Of a stretch of DNA of 16,549 nucleotides, positions 1-6,480 are shown in pieces. The notes below the pieces were generated by a model that worked only from the letters and a program-made list of their open reading frames with translations, made no database searches and was not told the origin of the DNA. Made by a program: the position numbers and the translations under genes. Within the stretch, counting starts at the first letter, position 1. Each line of letters begins with the position of its first letter. Source of the DNA: an uncultured Eubacteriales bacterium (GTDB lineage: Bacteria > Bacillota > Clostridia > Peptostreptococcales > Anaerovoracaceae); contig CADBSP010000023.1 of NCBI GenBank assembly GCA_902797405.1, forward strand, positions 1 to 16,549. Direction: 5' to 3'.

Positions 1-764
1 GTCATATCCAGGGTAATCTTTTGGAAATTAATAGACTTATACTGTTCCAAGGTTTTGGTTAACGTAGCATCATCGCTATACACCTTCGGTTTTGTATAAC
101 AATCAAGCTCAACCAGGTCTAGTTCATCCACGTTATGATCTATTCCGTCCTCCAAAACTGCAAGCAGTCTTTCGCGAATGATTTCGTTTCCCGGATCCTC
201 AGGTACTATTTCATAGATGTCTCCCTTTCTATCCAGATACGCATCCTTTGGTTTTCTGATGGATTCAGGATTCATTGACCCTAGACCGTCGACCAGTTCA
301 TCCAACCTATCCTTTTCATATTCTATCCTAGCTTCACCCGGAAGTTCATTTTCTACAAATAAATACATGGGCCATCCCCATGATGTGCTTCCTTTTATCC
401 ATCCACCTTCCGGAGTTTCCGCCGACTTGACATAGTTCAGTTCTTCATGAAGAAAGATTTCCTCTTCTCCATCTATTTCTTTTAAAGTGATTTTTCTATT
501 TCGCGTCTCTTCTTCCATCGCCTCTGCAATCATGGCGGGAGTTTTCATAGAAAAGTCTTTTCCATCAAAGGTTGTATGTGGCACAAAGTATTTGCAAAAA
601 TAAGCAACGCCAGCTAAATAAACGCCAAGCAAAGGACCAAGAATTGCCAATGCAATAATGCCCTTCTTCTTAGCGCTCATAGGTTCCTTAACTGTGTCAA
701 CCTGTTCCCTGGAACCCTTACGTTCTTCTTTTTCTCTTATACTTTTCTTATCGTGTTTGGACAA
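1..764 (-). CDS. L,D-transpeptidase, N-terminal part (3' end outside window)
   Basis: This is a partial gene: about 254 codons are visible and the reading frame continues past position 1. The predicted product has a charged cytoplasmic N-terminus (about residues 1-32, Lys/Glu rich), one membrane segment (about residues 33-55, starting after SAKKKG), then an outside domain beginning VPHTTFDGKDF. That start, followed by a MIAEAMEEE helix and an ITLKE strand, matches the peptidoglycan-binding domain (PF12229) that precedes the YkuD catalytic domain in Gram-positive L,D-transpeptidases, which make 3-3 crosslinks or attach proteins to peptidoglycan. The catalytic Cys domain is not in the window, so activity cannot be judged. 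I chose the TTG at 762-764 because AGGGGAG lies 9 nt upstream of it. The ATG at 678-680 would remove the whole cytoplasmic tail and has no comparable site. The frame is open back to the stop at 801-803. Confidence 0.72.
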   Translation of the reverse strand, partial: MSKHDKKSIREKEERKGSREQVDTVKEPMSAKKKGIIALAILGPLLGVYLAGVAYFCKYFVPHTTFDGKDFSMKTPAMIAEAMEEETRNRKITLKEIDGEEEIFLHEELNYVKSAETPEGGWIKGSTSWGWPMYLFVENELPGEARIEYEKDRLDELVDGLGSMNPESIRKPKDAYLDRKGDIYEIVPEDPGNEIIRERLLAVLEDGIDHNVDELDLVELDCYTKPKVYSDDATLTKTLEQYKSINFQKITLDM

Positions 765-797
765 AACCCGATACTCCCCTTTTTCATAATCCCATAT

Positions 798-806
798 ATT
801 CTAACA
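798..806 (-). promoter_or_regulatory. Possible extended -10 promoter of the L,D-transpeptidase gene
   Basis: On the minus strand the sequence TGTTAGAAT fits an extended -10 element (TGn followed by a TATAAT-like hexamer). It sits about 34 nt upstream of the TTG start. I see no convincing -35 hexamer at 16-18 bp, so this is tentative. Confidence 0.35.
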
Positions 807-901
807 CAATAATTGCTAGGCTTCCATAAATTGTTGATAATTTAATAAATCTTAATAATTCTGATATGGAATATCATTTTTATACAGATTTTTTTCTCAT
901 T

Positions 902-950
902 CAATTAGACTAATATTTGTTCTAATTGGGATTATAATCAGACTGATTAT
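902..950. repeat. Two adjacent perfect inverted repeats in an intergenic region
   Basis: CAATTAGA (902-909) and TCTAATTG (921-928) are perfect complements around an 11-nt spacer. ATAATCA (934-940) and TGATTAT (944-950) are perfect complements around a 3-nt spacer. Both lie between the thioesterase stop and the L,D-transpeptidase start, roughly 100-150 bp upstream of the putative -10. Neither is followed by a T-run on the minus strand, so they do not look like ordinary terminators. They may be operators or mRNA structures at the 3' end of the thioesterase transcript. Confidence 0.5.
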
Positions 951-967
951 TACCAGAATATACTCTT

Positions 968-1777
968 TCAAATCTCCCTGCAGCTGATTATTATTTCTAC
1001 GTTGGCATCCCCTTTTCCTTCATCTCCATCATGAACAAAGCTTTTGAAACACCAGCTTTCATCGCCTTCAATTAGCGAAGGTCCTTCTCCCCTGTATATA
1101 CTTAACTGCCTTCCCATAGCGGCCTCTTTCATGAAGCGCATAGTGAAGCCCGTCATAATCTTATTCTCGACTCCCGGAACGTAGTTCCAGAACTTGTTCT
1201 GATAGAGTGTATTATTCATGTGACGATTCATGTCACAGTCCGTATATCCTATTCTTTCCGTGCCACAGTATTCCAATTCCTGTTCCTTTGATAAATGGAA
1301 TCTAGTCGGAATCCTCATGTCTATCTCTTCATCCACCTCAAAGTTGGCATGGTCGATATCATCAACCTTATAAATGAATCCGGTATCTATATTAACAACC
1401 GCCCACTCACTATAAGCTCTTGCAATTTCAACAGGACTATCTAACTCTCCCTCTTCTTCTCCGGTTTTTTTAAGAATATAATTACGTTTAAAAGTTGCTC
1501 CTTTGCTCACGCTGGTCCACGTTAAAACTTCCACCTTATCGTAAGGATGAAGCGGTTCCTTCATTTCGCATTTCATGCGAATGAGAATATAGCTCTTGCC
1601 TTCGGAAAAGAGTTCATAATAGGTAGGCTTTCTATCCCTCATGTGATGGTTGGCCGTTTCCTGAAGGAGCCTCACGATAACCGATGGTTTGGCATTATTA
1701 TTAATGTCCACATCGTGAGACATGATTTCATATTTTTCAATATAAGCATTATATTCTTTCATCACAGGATAAATCAT
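968..1777 (-). CDS. Acyl-ACP thioesterase (FatA/FatB-like, PF01643)
   Basis: The predicted 269-residue protein is probably a cytoplasmic enzyme that hydrolyses fatty acyl-ACP to release free fatty acid. It has the double-hotdog layout of bacterial acyl-ACP thioesterases. The first half begins EYNAYIEKYEIMSHDVDINNNAK followed by a helix containing LLQETANHH, and the second half carries the hallmark DCDMNRHMNN (residues 180-189), where the D-x-N-x-H pattern (D182, N184, H186) corresponds to the active-site region of the family. The length is normal for bacterial members. Two starts are possible, at 1777 or 15 nt later at 1762 (MKEYNAYIE). A weak GAAGTG lies upstream of the first, and neither has a strong ribosome site. 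It follows the second CobW-like gene by 54 bp with no terminator between them, so it may be the last gene of that operon. No functional link to the GTPases is evident. Confidence 0.85.
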   Translation of the reverse strand: MIYPVMKEYNAYIEKYEIMSHDVDINNNAKPSVIVRLLQETANHHMRDRKPTYYELFSEGKSYILIRMKCEMKEPLHPYDKVEVLTWTSVSKGATFKRNYILKKTGEEEGELDSPVEIARAYSEWAVVNIDTGFIYKVDDIDHANFEVDEEIDMRIPTRFHLSKEQELEYCGTERIGYTDCDMNRHMNNTLYQNKFWNYVPGVENKIMTGFTMRFMKEAAMGRQLSIYRGEGPSLIEGDESWCFKSFVHDGDEGKGDANVEIIISCREI

Positions 1778-1831
1778 AAATTATCAAACACTTCAATTTT
1801 TTATTTTGCTTTTTTTAAATCGATTGAACAT

Positions 1832-2788
1832 TTAGAATGTTGCAACCTCGGGATCTGCAGGAAGAGATGCCTTCACGTCCTTGCAGTAGAGAACCGGTCC
1901 CGCTTCACCATAGACAGGCGTCTCCTCTACCCTAACTTCCGCATCTATATCAACCCATCCGCCATGCTTCACAGCCTTTGTTCTTTCGTATACCGCCAGG
2001 AGTCCTGCGAACTGAATATCAGCAGCACAGCATGTCATAACATGCCTACCGAAAACAAAGCTCTTTTCGGGTATTCCCGGGCCGATGGCAACGCGACCCT
2101 TTACCTGTACTCGCTTGCCTTCGTATTTTTCCGGTTCCTCATTTACGTCTCTATACCATTCGGCGAAATCTTCCTCTTTTACAACGATTGGATTTGCCTC
2201 TATATCAAAAGGTAGTGGATCCACAATTGTATCAGGTTCAGTGTCCTCCGGTCCATATTCGTAAATGATTTGATTTCTTCTGTTGGCGACTCTGACAACT
2301 TTGTGGAATTCCATCTTTGTGTCTTCATCAAATGTATCTCTATCACATCTATTGAAAACAACCAGGTCTGCCGTCTTCATCTTATCAAAAACCTGCTGAC
2401 GCATATTTTGATTAAAGACAAGGAAGGTAGTCGCATCAAAGAATGTCATCTCCTGGTATATAATCCACTCAGGAGGAAGATTTGTAAATAGTTTTTCCAA
2501 AAGCCACATGCCGTTATATTCGATAATGACTCTTACAGCTCCCGTCTTTTTTCTGAGCCTCTCCAGGTTCTCAGGATTCAAATCTTCTTCACTTTCAATT
2601 ACTTCAATCGCTATGCTGTCAGGGTCTCCGTTGAATCGTTCCCTCGCATATTCGACCTCACCTTCTTCGCAGAGCAAAAGCAGGGTCGGTTCCCCGGTGA
2701 AGAAATCTTCACCCTCCAAAACTTCCTGAATAAAGGTGGTCTTTCCACTTTCTAAAAATCCCGTAAATAGATATACAGGTATCTCCAT
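1832..2788 (-). CDS. CobW-like P-loop GTPase fused to a DUF1980/YcgQ-like domain
   Basis: This 318-residue protein has two parts. Residues 1-about 200 are a divergent CobW/G3E GTPase: P-loop GFLESGKTT (10-18), a switch-like IIEYNGMW (88-95) where classical members have IEPSG, and FNRCD (145-149) in place of the usual NKxD guanine motif. The CxCC metal site that follows the P-loop in classical CobW proteins is absent. Residues about 205-318 resemble the C-terminal domain of YcgQ/TIGR03943 proteins: a WYRDV...EGKRVQVKGRV strand start, then FVFGRHVMTCCAADIQ (C253, C254, D257), a conserved GGWVD, and a final strand pair. I assign this second domain from recalled family features, not from a search. 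AGGAGA lies 7 nt before the ATG. The gene starts 88 bp after the His-rich CobW gene. The likely role is metal (perhaps zinc) handling; this is inference. Confidence 0.72.
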   Translation of the reverse strand: MEIPVYLFTGFLESGKTTFIQEVLEGEDFFTGEPTLLLLCEEGEVEYARERFNGDPDSIAIEVIESEEDLNPENLERLRKKTGAVRVIIEYNGMWLLEKLFTNLPPEWIIYQEMTFFDATTFLVFNQNMRQQVFDKMKTADLVVFNRCDRDTFDEDTKMEFHKVVRVANRRNQIIYEYGPEDTEPDTIVDPLPFDIEANPIVVKEEDFAEWYRDVNEEPEKYEGKRVQVKGRVAIGPGIPEKSFVFGRHVMTCCAADIQFAGLLAVYERTKAVKHGGWVDIDAEVRVEETPVYGEAGPVLYCKDVKASLPADPEVATF

Positions 2789-2876
2789 GATTGTTCTCCT
2801 ATGTCAAATATATTCTCTTTTTTAAAGTCTATGCTCTTAATATATATCCTAAACTCTTAGTCTATAGTCTATGTTC

Positions 2877-4016
2877 TTATATACCGAAGAGTTCTCTCAC
2901 TGCAGACTCTTCCAGCCCTGCACCGATTACACAAATCATGCCTGTGGTGGATGCGGGACCGGTTCTTACATCAGGCTCTCCCGGAACATAATCGAAGTGA
3001 ATCCATTCACCATCAGTTCCTTCCACGATACCTTTTGCTCTTAGAACCTGTCCATATTCAGTGAAGTTTGAAAGCTCTTTCAGATTGTTTTCTATCTCAT
3101 CCTTACTGAACTTCTTGGTTGTTTCAACCCCTACACTTTGGAAAACCTCATCTGCATGGTGGTGATGGTGATCATGGTCGTGGTGGTGGTCATGGTCGTG
3201 CTCGCAGCCACAGTGTTCATGGTCATGGTCATGGTCATGGTCGTGGCGATCATGGTCATGGTCGCAATCACAGTGCTCGTGGTCATGGTCGTGGTGATCA
3301 TGGTCATGGTCACAATCACAGTGCTCGTGGTCATGGTCATGGTCGTGATTATGATGATCATGATGATGGTGGTGATGGTGCTCCACTTCCTCTGCAAGCC
3401 TTGTTAGTTCGGCAGCAATACCGCTCCTCTTTTCCATAGTCTCCAGTATTTGCTTTCCAGTCAGTTCGTCCCATTCAGTAGTCACTATCTCCGCATCGGA
3501 ATTAAGCTCTCTGATCATTGCGACACATTGCTCCATCTTTTCCTGCGAAAGCCCTTTTGTATGACTTAAAACGATGGAACTGGCATTCTCAATTTGATTG
3601 TTGAAGAATTCACCAAAGTTCTTCATATACATTTTGCATTTTTTAGCATCCACAACAGTAGTGAATCCATTCAGTTCGATTTGGTCATTATGAAGGTTCT
3701 CTACCGCCAGAATTACATCGCTCAGCTTACCAACTCCCGATGGTTCGATAAGTATTCTGTCAGGTGCAAACTGCTCTATCACCTGATTTAATGCGATTGC
3801 AAAATCACCCACCAACGAACAGCAAATACATCCGGAATTCATTTCATTAATTGTAACCCCGGATTCCCGAAGGAATTGGCTGTCTACGCCAATATCCCCA
3901 AATTCGTTCTCTATCAGTACAAGTTGTTCACCCTTGTATGCTTCTTCAATTAGTTTCTTAATCAGCGTGGTTTTTCCTGCACCTAAAAAGCCGGAAAAAA
4001 TATCAACCTTAGTCAT
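2877..4016 (-). CDS. CobW/ZNG1-family GTPase with a His/CxC-rich metal-binding tract
   Basis: This 379-residue G3E GTPase belongs to the CobW/P47K family, whose members deliver or buffer metals such as zinc or cobalt. Visible motifs are P-loop GFLGAGKTT (9-17), ENEFGDIGVD switch region (36-45), CICC (63-66, the CxCC metal site of the family), IEPSG (90-94), and a C-terminal CobW_C-like domain (about 290-379). Residues 213-287 are a tract with about 40 His, many Asp and three CxC pairs (233/235, 249/251, 269/271) between the GTPase and C-terminal domains. The expected NKxD guanine motif is replaced by SHTK (151-154) after a hydrophobic strand. The ATG at 4016 follows AAAGGAT by a normal distance. 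The gene has a 220-bp upstream region and is probably first of a three-gene operon. I see no Zur-box-like palindrome upstream. Confidence 0.9.
   Translation of the reverse strand: MTKVDIFSGFLGAGKTTLIKKLIEEAYKGEQLVLIENEFGDIGVDSQFLRESGVTINEMNSGCICCSLVGDFAIALNQVIEQFAPDRILIEPSGVGKLSDVILAVENLHNDQIELNGFTTVVDAKKCKMYMKNFGEFFNNQIENASSIVLSHTKGLSQEKMEQCVAMIRELNSDAEIVTTEWDELTGKQILETMEKRSGIAAELTRLAEEVEHHHHHHHDHHNHDHDHDHEHCDCDHDHDHHDHDHEHCDCDHDHDRHDHDHDHDHEHCGCEHDHDHHHDHDHHHHHADEVFQSVGVETTKKFSKDEIENNLKELSNFTEYGQVLRAKGIVEGTDGEWIHFDYVPGEPDVRTGPASTTGMICVIGAGLEESAVRELFGI
3156..3380 (-). repeat. Degenerate repeats encoding the His/Asp/CxC tract
   Basis: These 225 bases encode residues 213-287 of the CobW-family GTPase. 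At DNA level they are a run of near-identical CAT/CAC-GAC/GAT triplets with three copies of a longer unit centred on GAGCACTG(T/C)GA(T/C)TG(T/C)-like codons (HEHCDC, HEHCDC, HEHCGC). Units are spaced by 16 and 20 codons, which suggests growth by in-frame duplication. All length differences between units are multiples of three, so the frame stays open. This low-complexity region also produces spurious open frames on the + strand. Confidence 0.85.
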
Positions 4017-4164
4017 CTTTCTATCCTTTCATTTTTCAGCAATTGTTAAACCGATTAGTATCTTATCATTTATTTTTATATAAAAAGTGTTTTTAAAAGC
4101 AGTTATCTGTATTACCCTTTAATCAAAACTTTCTATATATCATATCTGTAAATGGTTTTAAACA

Positions 4165-4190
4165 CCAAAATACAGGCGTTTTCCGCCTGT
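4165..4190 (-). terminator. Probable terminator after recX
   Basis: On the minus strand ACAGGCG pairs with CGCCTGT around a 5-nt loop, followed by ATTTTGG. The 7-bp GC-rich stem lies about 47 nt after the recX stop. The T-run is short, so efficiency is uncertain. It would separate recX from the CobW operon, which therefore probably has its own promoter in 4017-4160. I could not identify a convincing one there. Confidence 0.6.
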
Positions 4191-4236
4191 TAATTATAAT
4201 ACCACAAAACAACCCTTTTTAATAATAAAAAGATAG

Positions 4237-4770
4237 TTACAAATTCTTTTCTGCTTCCCTTATTGTCCTGTAAATTGTGTCGGAGGAATAACCATAGCCA
4301 AAAAGCCTCCTGGCTATTCTGGCCTTTATCTTATCAGGAAGATGTCCTCTCTCATCCAAGTCATCACCATCGACCATTTTCATGGCTACAATTAGCGCAC
4401 GGTCTCCTTCCTCCGTCACCCCCTCATATTCTTCTTCATATTCCTTGTTTTCAGCCCACATTGAATAAGCCTTCTCTATGTCTCTGTCGGAAAGTCCTTT
4501 GTTCTTAAGTTCTCTCTTAGATCTGGAGTCTGCCCATCCTTTGCCTGCGCCATACGTAAAGAAAGACATCCCATACTTCACATCGTCCAAATAGCCATAA
4601 TCCACATATTCTCTTATCACCTCTTCAACGTCCTCATGACTGTATCCGAGTTTCAATAGTTCTCGGGTTAACTCCACCTTGGTTCGGGATTTATACGCAA
4701 GCTTACCAGCAGCCACGTCTCTTAGATCTCTTTTAGGTTCTTTACCATCGCCTTTTTTGTCTATGCTCAT
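4237..4770 (-). CDS. recX: RecX-family regulatory protein
   Basis: This 177-residue protein matches RecX, a small all-helical protein made of repeated three-helix units that binds RecA filaments and modulates recombinase activity. Signatures include ALxYKSRTKVELTRELLKLGYSHEDVEEVI (family pattern: A, R-T/S, EL, L, G, I), then YGYLDDVKYGMSFF (the G-Y-L-D-D-x-x-Y core), then a second unit with RELKNKGLSDRDIEKAY and a third near the C-terminus with RIARRLFGYGYSSDTIYRTI. Length fits the family. The N-terminal 20 residues are charged and probably disordered. The ribosome site is a modest TTGAGG about 10 nt before ATG. It lies 86 bp after yerC with a strong terminator between them. Little room remains for a promoter: TAGAAT at about 4792-4797 is a possible -10 with a poor -35, so some expression may depend on readthrough. 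recA is not in the window. Confidence 0.88.
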   Translation of the reverse strand: MSIDKKGDGKEPKRDLRDVAAGKLAYKSRTKVELTRELLKLGYSHEDVEEVIREYVDYGYLDDVKYGMSFFTYGAGKGWADSRSKRELKNKGLSDRDIEKAYSMWAENKEYEEEYEGVTEEGDRALIVAMKMVDGDDLDERGHLPDKIKARIARRLFGYGYSSDTIYRTIREAEKNL

Positions 4771-4815
4771 TTTTCTACAGCCTCAACTCATTATTCTATT
4801 TTACTCAAAAGTTTT

Positions 4816-4841
4816 AAAAAGACGGCCCCTTGGGAACCGTC
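4816..4841 (-). terminator. Rho-independent terminator after yerC
   Basis: On the minus strand GACGGTTCC pairs with GGGCCGTC-side bases as a 9-bp stem (two G-T wobbles) with a CAA loop, followed directly by TTTTT. It begins 15 nt after the yerC stop and ends about 45 nt before recX. Confidence 0.9.
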
Positions 4842-4856
4842 CTGCAATGTTTACGA

Positions 4857-5159
4857 TTAACCTTTTTTATTCTCTAGTCTCTCTAAAACTCGTCTATAAC
4901 CATCCGCACCATAAGCAATGCATTTATTAATTCTACTTATGGTAGCAGTGGATGCCTTGGTTTGTTTTTCAATCTCGCTATAGGTTTTTTTCTTGGATAG
5001 AAGCTTTGCAACCTGAAGTCTTTGTGAGATAGCTCTCATCTCGTTCACAGTACAAATATCTTCAAAAAACCTATAACAATCCTCTCTGTTTTCCAGGGTA
5101 AGTATTCCATCAAAGAGTTCGTCCAGTTCATCGCTCCTAAATTTTGATTCGTAAGCCAT
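4857..5159 (-). CDS. yerC: TrpR-like DNA-binding protein YerC/YecD
   Basis: This 100-residue protein belongs to the YerC/YecD group of the Trp repressor superfamily (TIGR02531, PF01371). It is all helical. The helix-turn-helix is TYSEIEKQTKASTATISRINKCI (about residues 59-81), preceded by the NEMRAISQRLQVAKLL helix typical of the TrpR fold. The effector and target genes of this subfamily are not something I can state from sequence, and the tryptophan-binding function of TrpR should not be assumed. A very strong AAGGAGG site sits 6-7 nt before ATG. It has its own sigma-A-like promoter (5202-5230) and its own terminator, so it is probably a monocistronic unit. A perfect inverted repeat spans the transcription start and the ribosome site and could be an autoregulatory operator. 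Confidence 0.92.
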   Translation of the reverse strand: MAYESKFRSDELDELFDGILTLENREDCYRFFEDICTVNEMRAISQRLQVAKLLSKKKTYSEIEKQTKASTATISRINKCIAYGADGYRRVLERLENKKG

Positions 5160-5168
5160 CTCTCTCCT

Positions 5169-5198
5169 CCTTGAATTATCAACATCACTGATTCAAGG
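5169..5198. repeat. Inverted repeat across the yerC start region
   Basis: CCTTGAAT (5169-5176) and ATTCAAGG (5191-5198) are perfect 8-base complements separated by 14 nt, with arm centres 22 bp apart, about two helical turns. The gene-proximal arm includes the AAGG of the yerC ribosome site. The distal arm covers the expected transcription start about 6-8 nt after the -10. An RNA hairpin would lose part of its distal arm if transcription starts there, which favours a DNA operator. Confidence 0.6.
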
Positions 5199-5201
5199 AG
5201 T

Positions 5202-5230
5202 AGTATATCACTTTTATGCTTTAAAGTCAA
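5202..5230 (-). promoter_or_regulatory. Sigma-A promoter of yerC
   Basis: Minus strand TTGACT (5225-5230), 17-bp spacer, TATACT (5202-5207). The hexamers and spacing are near consensus. The start site would fall near 5195, about 36 nt before the yerC ATG. Confidence 0.82.
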
Positions 5231-5261
5231 ACAGCAGTAAATTATTGACAGACGCGTTTAT

Positions 5262-6476
5262 TTACTTCCCTTTTACCGTCTGAATTGCCTTACTCATCTG
5301 TTTGTCCTCGGTTCCTGCACCGTCATTGGAAACCGTAACATCCGGGCTGACTCCGACACCGTCAATTCTAGTTCCGCCTGCCGGGAAGAATTCCTTAGTA
5401 GTCAAATTAACCGCGCTTCCATCTTCATAAACGTGGGTTTCCTGAATAAGCCCCTTGCCGTATGTAGTCTCTCCAACCAAGGTTCCCGCACCGTTTGTCT
5501 TTATTGCGGCTGCTATCATCTCAGCAGTGCTGGCAGTGTTCCCGTTTATTAAAACCACCAGGTTAAGTCCTGTCTTGGAAGCGTTGGAATTGTAGTTCTC
5601 CTTTGTTCCGGATTTATCGATTGTATATGTCACAGTGCACTCCGCCAGGATTCTATCAGCTATCTTTACACCTTCGTCAAAGAGCCCGCCGGGATTATCC
5701 CTTAAATCCAAAATAAGGCCATCTACCTTTCTGGTTTCAAAACCGGAAATCGCAGAATCAAACAGGCTGTAGGTCTCATCACCGAAAGAACGTATTTTTA
5801 TATAGCCGATGTTCTCTTTATCGAGGGTTTTACTTTCAACACTTACACCCTTAACATCCCCTCTGATTACCGAGACCTCCATCTCCTCATCGTCTCTCAT
5901 CACTTTTAGGTCTACCTTTGTTCCAGGATTACCTTTAATTGCACTAATGAGTTCCTCGGAGGTTTTATAGCTCTTTCCGTCTGCCTGGAGAATGATATCT
6001 CCTTCTTTTATGCCCGCAACAGCGGCCGGACCGCCTGTAACCACCTCTGTTATAACGAAGCCTTCTATATCATCATTGATAAAAACGATGCCTGTTCCGG
6101 TAAATGCGCTGTTAATATCCTGCTGAAGCTGCTTTAGTTCATCCGAATTCATGTATCTGGAATAAGGGTCATTTAGACTATCCAGCATAGCGCGATAGAC
6201 TGCATCCATCTGATCATTTCTATCGTAATCCTTTAAATATGAATTACGAATGAGTTCATCAATCTGCTCCATTTTACTTAATTCGTAATTGGTTTCTTCC
6301 CTGGTTGATGACTCAGCAGAAGTACCCTGCATAGACTGCTCTTCCAAAGAACTTTGCTCCTTGACCAGTTTTAGGCCTGCAAACTTAATATACAACGACA
6401 AAGCAGCCACAGTAATTGCTGCAGCCACTAACATCAGCGATATTCCAAGTATTAGAGTTGATCCTTTTTTCTCCAT
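5262..6476 (-). CDS. S41-family C-terminal processing serine protease (CtpA/CtpB-like)
   Basis: This 404-residue protease is anchored in the membrane by one N-terminal segment (about residues 8-33) with its body outside. After a Ser/Glu-rich linker come an N-terminal helical part ending DPYSRYM (103-109), a PDZ domain (about 125-205: GTGIVF, GPAAVAGIKEGDIIL) and the S41 catalytic domain. The catalytic serine is S316 in NGNTASTAEM and the lysine is K341 in TTYGKG, the Ser-Lys dyad of the family. Known relatives include B. subtilis CtpA/CtpB, where CtpB cleaves a sporulation signalling protein and is encoded near ftsEX. The ATG lies 4 nt after the recJ stop. The nearest GAGGA is about 17 nt away, so translation is probably coupled to recJ. 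No terminator follows, so readthrough into yerC is possible. Confidence 0.93.
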   Translation of the reverse strand: MEKKGSTLILGISLMLVAAAITVAALSLYIKFAGLKLVKEQSSLEEQSMQGTSAESSTREETNYELSKMEQIDELIRNSYLKDYDRNDQMDAVYRAMLDSLNDPYSRYMNSDELKQLQQDINSAFTGTGIVFINDDIEGFVITEVVTGGPAAVAGIKEGDIILQADGKSYKTSEELISAIKGNPGTKVDLKVMRDDEEMEVSVIRGDVKGVSVESKTLDKENIGYIKIRSFGDETYSLFDSAISGFETRKVDGLILDLRDNPGGLFDEGVKIADRILAECTVTYTIDKSGTKENYNSNASKTGLNLVVLINGNTASTAEMIAAAIKTNGAGTLVGETTYGKGLIQETHVYEDGSAVNLTTKEFFPAGGTRIDGVGVSPDVTVSNDGAGTEDKQMSKAIQTVKGK

Positions 6477-6480
6477 ATCA

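Noticed and set aside
1547..2215. 222-codon + strand frame opposite the thioesterase and CobW fusion genes
   Set aside because: It spans two well-supported minus-strand genes and the gap between them, with no recognisable domain or ribosome site.
2789..2876. Three CATAGACT/TATAGACT copies between the two CobW genes
   Set aside because: They are short, imperfect and AT-rich, with no consistent spacing, so probably low-complexity sequence.
3156..3380. Regular repeats that might suggest a CRISPR-like array
   Set aside because: The units are codon-periodic, degenerate and in frame within a conserved GTPase gene, with no unique spacers.
3119..3439. Long + strand frames rich in His/Gly or Val/Met opposite the His-rich CobW tract
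   Set aside because: They are by-products of the repetitive CAT/GAT triplets encoding the His/Asp tract on the minus strand. They have no ribosome site and no family resemblance.
4017..4160. Zur-box or other metal-regulator palindrome before the CobW operon
   Set aside because: I searched by eye for a TAAATCGTAAT-type palindrome and found none. AT-rich stretches give only short partial symmetry.
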